From Epichloe hybrida (taxonomy: Eukaryota > Ascomycota > Sordariomycetes > Hypocreales > Clavicipitaceae), in contig JAFEKR010000030.1 of the NCBI GenBank assembly GCA_019022495.1, positions 434,001 through 498,000 on the forward strand: 64,000 nt of DNA. Reading direction: 5' to 3'. Made by a program: the position numbers and the translations under genes. The notes below the pieces were generated by a model that searched no databases, was not told where the DNA came from, and was given only the letters and a program-made list of their open reading frames with translations. Positions 47,259 to 57,882 of this stretch are shown here, in pieces. Positions within the stretch are counted from its first letter, which is position 1, and each line of letters opens with the position of its first letter.

Positions 47259-48712
47259 AAGGGTAATTAGACACAGACCCACAGTTCTTGTCAGGGGGGG
47301 GGGGATGTATCGTGACCGAGCCACATGACCTTTCGGGGGGTCCGAGGCCTTGTTGAATCCGTTGAATTCGATGATTTGAAGGTCTTGTGGCTGCATTGAA
47401 GCTTGTAAATTGACGGATTTGATGATATTGATAGAATCTAATATAATGTGTGACAGCCATTAGCAGCGATAACAGCCTCGCAACGGTCAGGCATGCTCCT
47501 GACTATCTGAACAAGATAATCTAAGGGTACCGCATTCTAAGCCTCTTTTATTATAATTCGAAGACGATTGTACGAGGATAAATCCTCTGGATAATGTTGT
47601 TGAATCCAATCCTTCATCCAATTCCACACATTTTCTATCGGGTTCAAATCAGGCGAATAAGGTGGCCAAGGAATCGTACGAATTCCTCGTTCTTAAAGTT
47701 TAATAGTTGTTAAATTCGATGAGTGGCCTAGGGCATTATCTTGCATTAGTTAATGATTAGGATTACATCTCATCCAACCGTCAATCAGCGGCACACATCG
47801 TTGAGTGTACGATTCGGCATTAATAGATCCCTATTCCTTTTCCTAGAAAAGAAAAGGACCCTTTCCTGCTTGCATAGAAAAGTAACCCTAAAACATAAAG
47901 CCTTTTCTTCTATGACTTTATTTAATAATACAAGTTAGATCAAGGGCTTCTTTAATCCTTTAAGTTACAAAGCTAACCCTGTGGCTGCTAGGATTAATCC
48001 AAGATTCGTCTAACCAAAGGACCTTAGCCTAATCTTATAAGGACTAAGACCTATGATCAAGGGCCTATTATAATCGCTTTTGCCGATTAGCTTCTGATAT
48101 TAGGGGCTTGACTAGGGCTCGATATCATCGGAAGCCACGCTTTTAAAGGGCATGACGGATACAATATTGACTAATATTCTAACCAAGGGCTACGGGGATT
48201 TGCTTGTACGTTAGTAAGCGAGCTTCCTTGCTGCTTATAACAAATTCGATTAGTTAGTTAACTTAGGCTTCTAATAGCTTTGAAGAACGACCTATGCGAG
48301 GTTTTGGACCCCCTGTTGTTGAGCATGAATATCGAACTTGATGAATTGAAAGGCCTAGAATCTTAGATATCTATGAGTGCGAATAACCAAGACAATGAAG
48401 CAGCCGGGCTTCCTCGCGTTGGATCTCTGATGAATCTGGCCGCCGATGGTATGACTTATCTTCTGACATTGATGCTGAAGGTCTTGAAATCGATGAATTT
48501 GATGCTAGAGGTCTTCAAATTGATAAAATCGATGCTAGGGGTCTTCAAATTGATAAAATTGATGCTAGAGGATGATTTCTGCAGCTGACGATGATAGCAG
48601 CGATAGAAGCCTCTAGAATCTAGCTAGCTAGGTGGGTCGGGTACGAGAAGACCCCCCTGTAGGGCACCTGCCCCTCCGCGAAAACTTTCCCCTGAAGATC
48701 TGTAATTCTCGT
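47259..48712 (+). repeat. dispersed LTR-like repeat, copy A, interrupted by a transposon
   Basis: The left part (47259-~47345) and right part (~48627-48712) together match the uninterrupted copy at 60953-61133. The shared sequence has a G-run, GATGTA(T/G)C, and the phrases GGTGGGTCGGGTACGAGAAG, CACCTG and TTTCCCCTGAAGATCTGTAA. The G-run plus TGTA start looks like a polypurine tract next to an LTR, but the far ends are not fixed. A Tc1/mariner-like element sits between the two parts. Confidence 0.7.
47346..48626 (-). mobile_element. degenerate Tc1/mariner-like DNA transposon
   Basis: On the minus strand a transposase remnant includes QDNALGHS (about 47721-47748) and WPPYSPDLNPIENVW (about 47624-47675), hallmarks of the Tc1/mariner DDE catalytic domain. 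Stops, frame breaks and TA-rich composition indicate inactivation, probably with RIP. The right end has three imperfect ~37-bp repeats of GGTCTTCAAATTGATAAAAT type (48480-48572). Inverted related sequence occurs at the left end (47357-47388), so the termini may be long inverted repeats. It lies inside the dispersed repeat, giving the order of insertion. Confidence 0.75.
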
Positions 48713-49512
48713 TTTTTCTTGCTCAAATTAAACGCAAAGGCAAAACAACAAATAAGCTAAGCAAGACAGCCGAGACGTATATCACCTTCGCTTTCAAGCG
48801 ACATCTCCTAAAAGAGAGAGGGAATGATGCAGCCATGGACGAAGGATGAGCAACAATCAGTCGTGTCTTGTGGGATCATTGCATCCAAGACTTTCCAAGA
48901 CTTTGGTCGTATCAGCGCTGGACTTTGCTGAGGAAGCCATGGAGCCATGGAGTGGCACCAACCGCGGCATGTGGCAGATGCGACACCGTACGACATGACT
49001 GCATTCTGACATTGGGAGTAGGTCGCAGAAATTATGTACAGTCTACGGATCCGTATGTACAGTCTATGTACAGTCTGTATAATGCGTATTATGTGTGGTC
49101 GGCACGCACTGTGGCCCGTTTCAACTGAGACTCACTGTCAATATTTTCTTCATCTCGCCAGGCTCCAGGCTCCTGGTTCCCTGGTTCCTTCCCTAGTTCC
49201 TTCCCTCGTTCTCGACTTCCACTTCCTTGCCCCGTGTCCGTGTCCCACCGCGTCTTATTATGTACCTCAAAGTGGGACCCCCACTGGCCAGACCAGGCCA
49301 GACCTCTGCGCTGTCATGTGAACCCCCTCATCCTCATCATCCTCATCATCCACAAAAAAAAAAGACAACCCCATTCATTCTCATCATCAGTATTCCCGAC
49401 TACCAGGATCATGATCAACAGTTTCCCCTACCGACCTAGAGTTCTCTTTTGCCAGAACTGATATTCTTGACACGACAAGAATACCTTTGCCAACACAATT
49501 GCATCCACCGTC

Positions 49513-52418
49513 ATGGCGCGCCGCGAGTCTGTGTCCGAGATTCGGGCCGCCAACCCGGATCTGGGTCTCACGGGCAACATCATCTCGGTCGCCTTCAACA
49601 TCCCCTATTCTTTCACATACCGTAGGGGCCAAGACTGGGTGAGTTGTGAGCTGGCGTTGGCCGGTAGATTGGGCATGCAGTTTCTCATCTATACTCTGTT
49701 CTCTCATCAGAGCAGTCCTCTATCTAGTATCATCAACACGCATCACGCCGAGGTACTTGACTGACAGCTTCGTCACTGGCAGGGCTTGAGACCTCGCCTT
49801 GGTCAATCCGCCTTGTTCGACTCTTTTACCTACCTCTCGTCCGACGCGACACCATGGAATCACACCCTTGTGGCTTGGACTGGAGAAGTCGAGTCTGCGC
49901 ACGATTCGTCTTCCATCCCACCCCCCGCACAGCCTCCCGAAGAGACGACAGATGGCAGTCTGCCGGCCAACCACACCACAGTTGGCATCTCCCCCCTGAA
50001 TGCTCTCTCCGCCCCCATTCCTGTCGACGTAAGCACACGGCTCCCGACACCGCCTCCAGTTGACGGTCTCTGGCTACCGAAAGAAGATCAGCACAGGCTC
50101 GAGCACGCTCTCTTGCACAGCAAAACGATTCGAACAGTGCCTGTCTGGCTTTCGGACGAGGCCAACGACTCCGACGAGGGTATCATGCTCAAGGATCAAT
50201 CAAGATGGCGCCGATACGCGCATCATGATCTGTACACGCTGTTCCACTACAAGCAGCATGAACCCACGGATGGCAGGAAGGAGCGCATTCAATGGGCAGA
50301 CTACCATCGCATGAATCAGAAATTCGCCAACAGAATCATCGAGATCTACAAGCCTGGCGACATTGTCATCGTCCACGACTTTTACCTTTTGCTTCTTCCC
50401 AGCATGCTACGCCAACGGAATCCAAAAATGTACATCTCCTTCTTCTTACACTCACCGTTCCCTAGTAGTGAGTTCTTACGGTGTCTTCCTCGTCGCAAGG
50501 AAGTGTTGGAAGGTGTTCTTGGCGCCAACCTGATTGGGTTCCAGTCTTACAGCTATTCACGACACTTCCTGAGCTGCTGCACCCGCATCCTCGGGTTTCC
50601 CTCTGACACTCTGGGGATCGATGCCTACGGCACAAGGGTCCAAGTGGGTGTCTTCCCCATCGGAATCGATGTCACCAAAGTGGAGCGGCATGCCTGGGCT
50701 GACTCGGTCGACGACAAGTACAACACGCTCAAGAAGATGTATGCTGGCAAAAAGATCATTGTCGGACGTGATCGCTTGGACAGTGTGCGTGGCGTGGCAC
50801 AGAAGCTGCAGGCATTTGAGAGATTTCTCGAAATGTACCCCGAGTGGAGAGAAAAGGTTGTTCTGATTCAGGTCACCTCGCCCACCACCAGCCTGGAGAC
50901 GGAGAGAGATGGCGATGAGACCAAGATTGCCACACGGGTCAATGAGCTTGTCATGAAGATCAACGGCGAGTTTGGCAGCTTGGGCTTCTCCCCGGTGCAG
51001 CATTACCCGCAGTATCTCAACCAGGACGAGTACTTTGCCCTGCTCCGTGCTGGCGATATTGGCTTGATCACTTCGGTCCGAGATGGCATGAACACGACAA
51101 GTCTGGAGTATATCGTGTGCCAGAAAGATGGAAACGGGCCCCTGATTCTTTCTGAGTTCAGTGGAACCGCCGGCAGCCTGGGCGATGCGATTCACATCAA
51201 TCCTTGGGATCTGAGTGGGGTTGCGGAAAAGATCAATAGTGCGCTGACAATGTCGGAGAGTGAGCGCAAGAGAATGCAACAGCACTTGTACGAGCATGTC
51301 ACGGCGCACAACGTGCAAACTTGGATCAACAAGTTCATCCGCAAGGTCTGCAACGTGCTGGGCGAGTCCAACACGGCCAACGCGACGCCGCTGCTCGACC
51401 GTGCTGTCCTGCTGTCCAAGTACAGGTCGGCCGAAAAACGGCTATTCATGTTCGACTATGACGGCACACTTACACCGATTGTACGCGAGCCCAGCGCCGC
51501 CATACCGTCAGAGCGCGTCATCCAGTCGCTCAGAAGACTGGCTGAAGACCCCAAGAACTTGGTCTGGATCATATCTGGCCGGGACCAAGACTTTCTGAAG
51601 CAACACCTGGGTCACATTTCGCAGCTGGGATTCTCAGCGGAGCATGGGAGTTTTCTCAGAAACCCAGGCTCGGAGGATTGGATCAATCTGGCGGAGAAGT
51701 TTGACATGGGTTGGCAGACTGAGGTGATGGAGGTTTTTCAAAAGTACACTGATCAAGTCTCGGGTAGGTCCCCCACCCCTTTTCCCCCCCTCCTTCTTCC
51801 CCTCCACTTGAAATTCGTCTCGATTGACGTCATGGTCCAACTTTGGTAAACAGGTTCTTTCATCGAGCGGAAGCGGTGTGCTCTCACATGGCACTACAGG
51901 CTTGCGGACCCTGAGCAAGGCATACACATGGCCGGAGAGTGTCATAGGGAGCTCGAGGCCAGGGTGGCCAGCAAATGGGATATCGAGGTGATGCCAGGGA
52001 AAGCCAACGTCGAGGTGCGACCGACTTTCATCAACAAGGGCGAAATCGCGAAGCGACTGATTGCCACGTACCACAACCCAGGTGGCGAACCATCGGAGTT
52101 GGATCCCAACCCTGGACGAGTCGAGTTTGCACTATGCATGGCGACGATTTCACCGACGAAGACATGTTCCGCAGCTTGAACGGCGCCACGGGAGAAGTGC
52201 TGCATGCCGACCACGTGTTCACGGTGACTGTGGGCGCCAGCACCAAAGTGACGCTGGCAAAATGGCACCTGCTCGAGCCAGAAGACGTGATTGAATGTGT
52301 GGCGCTGCTGGCAGGTGTTGGGGATGCATCTGGGCCGAAGCAAATGGGCGAAGTCAACCTGGCAGCATTAAGCACGGTAGAAGGTCAAATCCCCGCTTCA
52401 GAAACATCAGGGTCGTAG
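49513..52418 (+). pseudogene. tps2: trehalose-6-phosphate synthase/phosphatase (TPS2-type) with apparent 1-nt frameshift
   Basis: Exons 49513-49638, 49783-51763 and 51854-52418 encode an N-terminal GT20-like domain (about 30-540) and a C-terminal HAD phosphatase domain. HAD motif I DYDGTLTP is intact near residue 597. Family members dephosphorylate trehalose-6-phosphate in the cytosol as part of the trehalose synthase complex. The reading frame breaks at 52140-52142: the upstream frame reads FALCM and stops at 52177-52179, while the expected GDDFTDED motif IV and the remaining ~90 residues follow one frame off. One base appears missing from a short G-run. Loss would remove HAD motif IV. As TPS2 is usually important for growth under heat, a sequence error is as likely as a true mutation. 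No intron restores the frame without deleting the motif. Confidence 0.82.
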
Positions 52419-52599
52419 TCGTAGGTTCGACTCGGCGAGTACCGAGGTGACGATTGAGGGCACGGGTAGAAGTTGCAGGGGACAAGAGGTATAGACGTAC
52501 ATTCGTACATTTACTAGATTTTGAACAAAAAAAATGGGGGGGGTGGAGAGGCAAGGGCAAACCTGTAGATGGCAAACATGAAGCTAATGAAGATGATTA

Positions 52600-52738
52600 G
52601 AGATTGGACTATAACAATGATGAGCAGCTTTGCCTCCTGCTCACCTCTACGAATCTCTCCCGAGCAAGAGGTCATGCTCTTTACATTGTTACAGCCGAGG
52701 TAAGCAAGAACTGCTCATCGTTGTTGTAGCCCAATCTC
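52600..52738. mobile_element. MITE-like element with TA duplication (139 bp)
   Basis: Terminal inverted repeats of 28 bp (52600-52627 and 52711-52738) begin GAGATTGG and end GATGAGCAG inward, with 25 of 28 positions matching and three transition differences. TA flanks both ends (52598-52599 and 52739-52740). There is no coding capacity. The TA target and short size fit a Tc1/mariner-type non-autonomous element, placed just downstream of the trehalose gene. Confidence 0.72.
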
Positions 52739-53693
52739 TACCAATTTCGTCAACTCTGTCTAGTCTGCTTTGCGTAGAGTGAGAGAGAAGGGTGATGACA
52801 AGGCACCTCTACAGAAGAAGGGGGAAAATCACGTCAATTTATGCTTGGCGAGATTTGAGTTTGACTCCATGACTCATCTGCATTCGCAAAGCTCCCGCGC
52901 CAACCGTGGCTTGTAAGTTTTATCGCGTCGTCCGTTCAGAGCACTCTGCTTCAAGCCCCGCGGCAGCGCAGCATCGAAAGCTTAATTTCCTAAGATGGGG
53001 TGTCACATCCCGCGTTTGTACTGGGAGTTTCCATACGGCGGTTCTGAGCTCCTTGGTCCCTAGTATTTCAACTTTGGTCAAGGGCTTGTACGAGCTGGGA
53101 TGTAGGTTGCAGCGCTGGCAAGGATACGAAGGGGATGGCCTACCCCGTTAGGTGACGAGCACAATCCAATCTACGGAGTACATTTTGGGAACTAGGACAT
53201 GGGCGTCGTTGTGAAGTTGTCTGCATTTGTTGACGCGGATGACCTAATTCCGTTGATTGGTCGTTTCCGAATGCAGCTTGTCCGACGACGTGATTGGGCC
53301 GCGCCGCATCCACGACGTCATGGGTCTGGCGCCGCATCCGACGGAATGCATTGACCCCCTTCCAGACGGGACTCGAGGAAATATTACCACGATGAGAATA
53401 TTCTGCGACTCCCTCCGTGCAATGACTTGGATTTACAGATGTTGGCGCATTTTCAGTACTTCCCCGGCCTACGTAGGTACCCGTCATGGCTTTTCCCTTC
53501 CCGCCTCTCGGTCGGTTGTACATGTACGTTGTGTGCAACTCGATGTGGGAACTCGGTGCTTTGACGGCGCCATGCTACGTCATGATGGGGTCGGTCCCGC
53601 TTGCACGAACCCAAACCACGAAGAAGTTCGCAACTGCGGTCAAAGATGAATTCGCCGCATGTCCGCGACAGCAGCAATCACCCCGGTTGCGTA

Positions 53694-53987
53694 CAATACA
53701 CCCCCTGAATTATTTTACAAATCTACATGCCCCGGTTATTCGTCCCCCGCTAACAGCTGCGATCAGCTGTACGTGTAATATAACCCCTGTGTTGTTTTAG
53801 AGAGCTACAAGGAAAATAAACTAGGGGGTGAACGCCACGAAAAGATACAATATTTCAGGTGTGAACTACTAAGAATTTAAGGTCTCTATTAATCCTAGCC
53901 CCTGTCACCTTTATTTCCCTTCTGGCATCTAATTGGCTCATTTACCCCTGTCATGTAGATTTGTAAAATAATTCAGGGGTTGTATTG
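53694..53987. mobile_element. MITE-like element with TA duplication (294 bp)
   Basis: Terminal inverted repeats of 36 bp (53694-53729 and 53952-53987) start CAATACA and match at 35 of 36 positions. TA dinucleotides flank both ends (53692-53693 and 53988-53989). The interior has no open frame. The near-identity of the ends suggests a recent or recently active family. Parentage with the Tc1/mariner copy in this window is possible only at superfamily level; their ends are not alike. Confidence 0.85.
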
Positions 53988-54502
53988 TATCCCCATCAAC
54001 CCCGTGAACATCCTGTGGGGGAAGGGGGGAAAACATAGACGGTCCGAATCATTACGGAGTACGGAGTAGTTGGCGGGGTTTCCGTCCGCGGGTTCAGACG
54101 AAAAGTGACATCTCGCGATGGGGGGTGCGTCTCTCCTGGAAGACACGCTAAAAAGGGGAAAACAAGAAACAAGCCTAGTCTAGTCGACAACAAGTGCATA
54201 CATAGCACGGAGTTAACTGCAGAACCTAAACCCGGGGCCCCGGGGGTTCATGTCGCAAATAAAATGGCGGGGGGGGGGGGGGGCGAGTTCGGGCGTCTCA
54301 GTGCATATAATTACGAGTTCTTGACCTTGACCGGGACTCGTAGCAAGTCTCGCACCCTGATTCCGAGACCTTGTTGCCGCGAAACATTACATTTTCTCCA
54401 TTCCTCGGGGAAAACGAACGAGGGACAAACTTCAACTCCCCCATTGTTGATCTGATTCCCCCCATTGTTTGGTCCCAACGTGATCGGTATCGTCAGATCA
54501 GA

Positions 54503-56224
54503 ATGAAGGGCTTCATGACGGTCCGCTTCGACCACGTCGACCCCAGCTCGGAAAAGGCCAACAGAGACGATGTGCGCCGCTCCCTCGCGGGGCTGGACTA
54601 CTCGCCGCTGCCGCGGCTGACGATGCGCTCCCTCATGATGGGCCTGCTCGTCAGCATGGGCGGCCTCATCTTCGGGTACGACACGGGCCAGATCTCGGGA
54701 TTCCTGGAAATGGACGACTTCAAGGCGCGCTTCGGCATGACGCATCCCGAGAACGGCGAAAAGTACTTCTCGGCCGTGCGCTCCGGCCTCATCGTCTCGC
54801 TGCTCTCCATCGGCACGCTCCTCGGGGCGCTCGCGGCGGCGCCCGTGGCCGATCGCATCGGTCGCAGGCCGTCCGTGTCCATCTGGTGCCTCGTCACGTC
54901 CGTCGGCTTCGTCGTGCAGATTGCCGCCGTGACGGCCTGGTACCAGGTCATGATCGGCCGCTTCATCGCCGGCCTGGGCGTCGGCGCCCTCAGCCTGCTC
55001 GTCCCCATGTACCAGGCCGAGACGGCGCCGCCGTGGATCCGCGGCGCCATGGTCTGCGCGTATCAGCTCTTCATCACCATGGGCATCTTCCTCGCCGCGT
55101 GCTTCAACTACGGCACCGACAAGCACCAGCGCGACAGCTCGGCCAGCTGGAGGATCGTCATCGGCCTCGGCTGGATCTGGACCATTGTCCTGGGCGTCGG
55201 CATCCTGGCCTTCCCCGAGACGCCGCGGTACGACTTCCGCAACGGCAACGCCGAGAGGGCCAAGGACACGCTCTGCAGGGTCTACGGCGCGACGAGGAAC
55301 CACTGGGCCGTGTACACGCAGATCGAGGAGATCGAGTCCAAGCTGCGCGCCGAGGACAAGCTCAAGGTCGGCCCCGTCGCAGAGTTTGTCAACATGTTCA
55401 AGGCCCCGAGGATGGCGTACCGCATCGCCCTCGGCGTCGCGCTGCAGATGTTCCAGCAGCTCACCGGCGCAAACTACTTCTTCTACTACGGCACCACCAT
55501 CTTCAAGTCGGTCCAGATCCCCTCCTTCATCACGCAAATCATCCTCAACACCATCAACTTCCTCGTCACCTTCATCGGCCTGTACATTGTCGAGCACTAC
55601 GGCCGCCGCAAGTCCCTCATGGCGGGCTCGGCGTGGATGTTCGTCTGCTTCATCATCTTCGCCACCGTCGGCCACTACCGCTTCGACCGAGTTCCCCCCG
55701 AGAAGACGCCCACCGAGGGCATCGTCCTCATCGTCTTTGCCTGCCTCTTCATCCTCGGCTTCGCCACCACCTGGGGCCCCATGATCTGGACCATCCAGGC
55801 CGAGCTGTTCCCCTCCCGCTACCGAGCCAAGGGCATGGCCCTGAGCACCGCGAGCAACTGGATCTGGAACTTTTGCATCGGCTTCTTCTCCACATTCATC
55901 TTCAACGCCATCGACTTCCAGTACGGCTATGTCTTTGCCGCGTGCAATGTTGTCGGCGGTCTGATTGTCTACTTCTTCGTCGTCGAGGGCCAGGGCAGGA
56001 CCATTGAGGAGATTGACACCATGTACTTGGAGCACGTGAGCCCCAGGAAGAGCGCCAAATGGATTCCCCCGCCCGCCGAGGACATGGCCCGCATCCGGAA
56101 GCGGGCTGGTGTCGATCTGGAGGCCATTGTGAATGATGAGAGTGACGAGAACCTGGGGGCCAACGCGCCGACTGGGAGCAAGGCTGTGGGGGGCCATGAG
56201 ACTCATCACAAGGAGCGGGTGTAA
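54503..56224 (+). CDS. MFS hexose (glucose) transporter (573 aa)
   Basis: The start MKGFMTVRFDHVDPSS at 54503 was taken as the first ATG of an intact frame. Twelve membrane helices are expected. Sugar-porter signatures include GGLIFGYDTGQISGFL in helix 1, DRIGRRPS in the first cytosolic loop, PETPRYDFRNG after helix 6, QQLTGANYFFYYGTTIF in helix 7 and EHYGRRKSL between helices 8 and 9. It resembles fungal high-affinity glucose transporters of the HXT/RGT2 group. Acts at the plasma membrane. The third codon position is overwhelmingly G or C, implying strong codon selection and high expression; this also creates a long antisense open frame. There are no introns. Confidence 0.93.
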   Translation: MKGFMTVRFDHVDPSSEKANRDDVRRSLAGLDYSPLPRLTMRSLMMGLLVSMGGLIFGYDTGQISGFLEMDDFKARFGMTHPENGEKYFSAVRSGLIVSLLSIGTLLGALAAAPVADRIGRRPSVSIWCLVTSVGFVVQIAAVTAWYQVMIGRFIAGLGVGALSLLVPMYQAETAPPWIRGAMVCAYQLFITMGIFLAACFNYGTDKHQRDSSASWRIVIGLGWIWTIVLGVGILAFPETPRYDFRNGNAERAKDTLCRVYGATRNHWAVYTQIEEIESKLRAEDKLKVGPVAEFVNMFKAPRMAYRIALGVALQMFQQLTGANYFFYYGTTIFKSVQIPSFITQIILNTINFLVTFIGLYIVEHYGRRKSLMAGSAWMFVCFIIFATVGHYRFDRVPPEKTPTEGIVLIVFACLFILGFATTWGPMIWTIQAELFPSRYRAKGMALSTASNWIWNFCIGFFSTFIFNAIDFQYGYVFAACNVVGGLIVYFFVVEGQGRTIEEIDTMYLEHVSPRKSAKWIPPPAEDMARIRKRAGVDLEAIVNDESDENLGANAPTGSKAVGGHETHHKERV

Positions 56225-56997
56225 ACGGGTGTGGATGGGCTTCGCCATGGACCATGGTACATCATGTCAATTATCGATGCCTGGTGTTTCTTCGCCATCC
56301 AGGTTTATATATAGAGCGTATTTCGAACATGTATCCTCTTTCAAATGTTTTGTCGTCGTGACTTCTGGCCATGAAAGTCCAAGCGATCGGGGTTCCGTCT
56401 AGTGATGAAGTCATATGGTGACAGCCTTCTTAGTAGTAGTCACGTCACATTACCTTTTGAGTCATGATATGTCACGCCAACTGCTGTTTCCTGTGATGCC
56501 AATGCCCTGACTCAGCAAGACATTGATCTCATCCGTCGTTTTGTTTCCGTGACTTTCCCGTCATCTTTGGTCCTGCGGCGCTCCATCGCGTTTGGTATCG
56601 CGATTCGTGCTATTGCATCCGTGCATTGCTTCGTTTGTTGATCTATCCGAAGAAACTCGATTCGTTTGCTGATCCATCTGATCGATCGTGGTCTTCTTTG
56701 ATAGACCTGTAAGCTGATATAGAGCTTCTTCTTCCCTTTTTTAGCTTCCATAGATTCGATAGTTGTCTCATCAGAGCAAGATCGTGGGTAGGAGGGATTA
56801 AAAACTTAGTTGTTGGCGCAGTGGGATCCTTGAAACTTCCCACTCTGCGCTCCCCCGAGCTGCGGGCAACAGCCAATCAAAACCCCGCTAGTGGGCCGTC
56901 TCAAATCCCACAAAAAGTTGAAAAATACTGCAAAAAGATTGCTTGATCTAGCCTTTCTTGGTGAAAAACAGTTAATCAGTCAATACTCGTCCACATC
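56225..56997. other. intergenic between hexose transporter and alpha-kinase gene
   Basis: This is 773 bp with an AT-rich 3' end and the likely alpha-kinase promoter. Frames on the minus strand (56512-56876) lack domain features. No repeats or RNA genes are visible. Confidence 0.55.
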
Positions 56998-57882
56998 ATG
57001 TTCCGCACATGTGCCGATTGTGGGCGTAGCCTTCCTCAGTCATCCTACACGGCCAACCAGTACTCCAGGGGTGCCGGTGTATCGCGATGCGCGAGCTGCG
57101 TCCACGGCCACCACTCCGACGCCCCATCTTTGACGCAGTCTAACGCCGGCAGATTCAACAACTCCATCAGGGCTAGTTTTACAACGTCAGCTCTGGAGAG
57201 GCCTTTTGCACAAGGTGCTTTTCGCTGGGTGGCCAAAGGGACCTATACTTTAGGGCTTCGCGATGGTCAAGCATGTGTTGTCAAGTGGTTCAAGACTGGC
57301 GCCGTCTTCTCGAACGACTATTTCATGCTCGACATCAAGGCCGTTGACAAAGCCTTGGAGTTTGTCAACAAGTTCAATGAGCTGGGATTGATCAACAAGC
57401 TCGTCAAAATCAATGTACCCACGGTATGGACTTTCGAGGACGGTCCCGGACCTTGGCCAGGCCAGAAAGCTCTATGCGAGCCTTTTATCCAAAATTACCA
57501 AAAGTTCAACAGCAATTCTGGATGGAACGACGAGTCGGAGCGATGGGGGCAAGTCATGCAAGCTTTAAGCCACTTCAGCTACCACCTCTCCGGAGGTAAT
57601 CTTGTTCTGTGCGACATCCAAGGTGGCATTTACTCGCGTGAAATAGTTCTCTCTGACCCTGTCATCCTATCCCGAACTCGCCAGTACGGTGTAACAGATC
57701 TCGGCCCCGAAGGCATTAGCTCGTTCTTCTTTCAGCATAACTGCAACAACTTCTGTCGCCCGAACTGGACTCGGCCCGCTGATCCCCGGCAACACTTCCG
57801 CCCCGTCCCAGGCACCACGATGATCCAGCGATCGGTGCGCACGGATCATGCCCGACCCAACAGAACAGGTCTTTTCATTTAG
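56998..57882 (+). CDS. alpha-kinase-domain protein with N-terminal zinc ribbon (294 aa)
   Basis: A single exon. Residues 4-34 hold a four-Cys zinc-ribbon-like motif: CADC near the start and CASC about 25 residues later. The alpha-kinase (MHCK/eEF2K) domain follows: FAQGAFRWVAKG as glycine/ATP loop, VVKWFK with the ATP-binding Lys (about 93-98), GGNLVLCDIQGG as the catalytic DxQG segment (about 200-212), LSDPVI, and a C-terminal zinc-binding SSFFFQHNCNNFC. This is an atypical Ser/Thr kinase fold. Fungi have expanded small families with such zinc-ribbon fusions. Substrate unknown. Key residues look intact. Confidence 0.85.
   Translation: MFRTCADCGRSLPQSSYTANQYSRGAGVSRCASCVHGHHSDAPSLTQSNAGRFNNSIRASFTTSALERPFAQGAFRWVAKGTYTLGLRDGQACVVKWFKTGAVFSNDYFMLDIKAVDKALEFVNKFNELGLINKLVKINVPTVWTFEDGPGPWPGQKALCEPFIQNYQKFNSNSGWNDESERWGQVMQALSHFSYHLSGGNLVLCDIQGGIYSREIVLSDPVILSRTRQYGVTDLGPEGISSFFFQHNCNNFCRPNWTRPADPRQHFRPVPGTTMIQRSVRTDHARPNRTGLFI

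Larger units (their letters stand above)
47039..49512. other. intergenic with nested repeats (see separate entries)
   Basis: The stretch contains a dispersed LTR-like repeat split by a degenerate Tc1/mariner copy (47259-48712). From 48713 to 49512 there is unique DNA with several TACAGTCT units (about 49035-49077) and a C/T-rich leader upstream of the trehalose gene. No host gene is supported. Confidence 0.6.
52419..54502. other. intergenic with two MITE-like elements and the hexose transporter promoter
   Basis: It contains two TA-flanked inverted-repeat elements (52600-52738 and 53694-53987, listed separately). TACGGAGTA motifs lie at 53172, 54053 and 54060, the last two overlapping as a tandem. 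There is a G-run at 54267-54283. I find no supported gene; short frames in 52906-53800 overlap each other on both strands. Confidence 0.55.

Noticed and set aside
50557..51318. 253-codon minus-strand frame inside TPS2
   Set aside because: It is the antisense shadow of the well-conserved GT20 domain.
54886..56007. 373-codon Arg/His/Pro-rich plus-strand frame inside the transporter
   Set aside because: It is a shifted frame of the same GC3-biased gene, with low-complexity composition.
54311..56248. 645-codon open frame antisense to the hexose transporter
   Set aside because: It mirrors a strongly GC3-biased transporter gene; the translation is rich in Asp/Glu/Arg/Ala/His without any domain. 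The transporter strand has clear MFS motifs.
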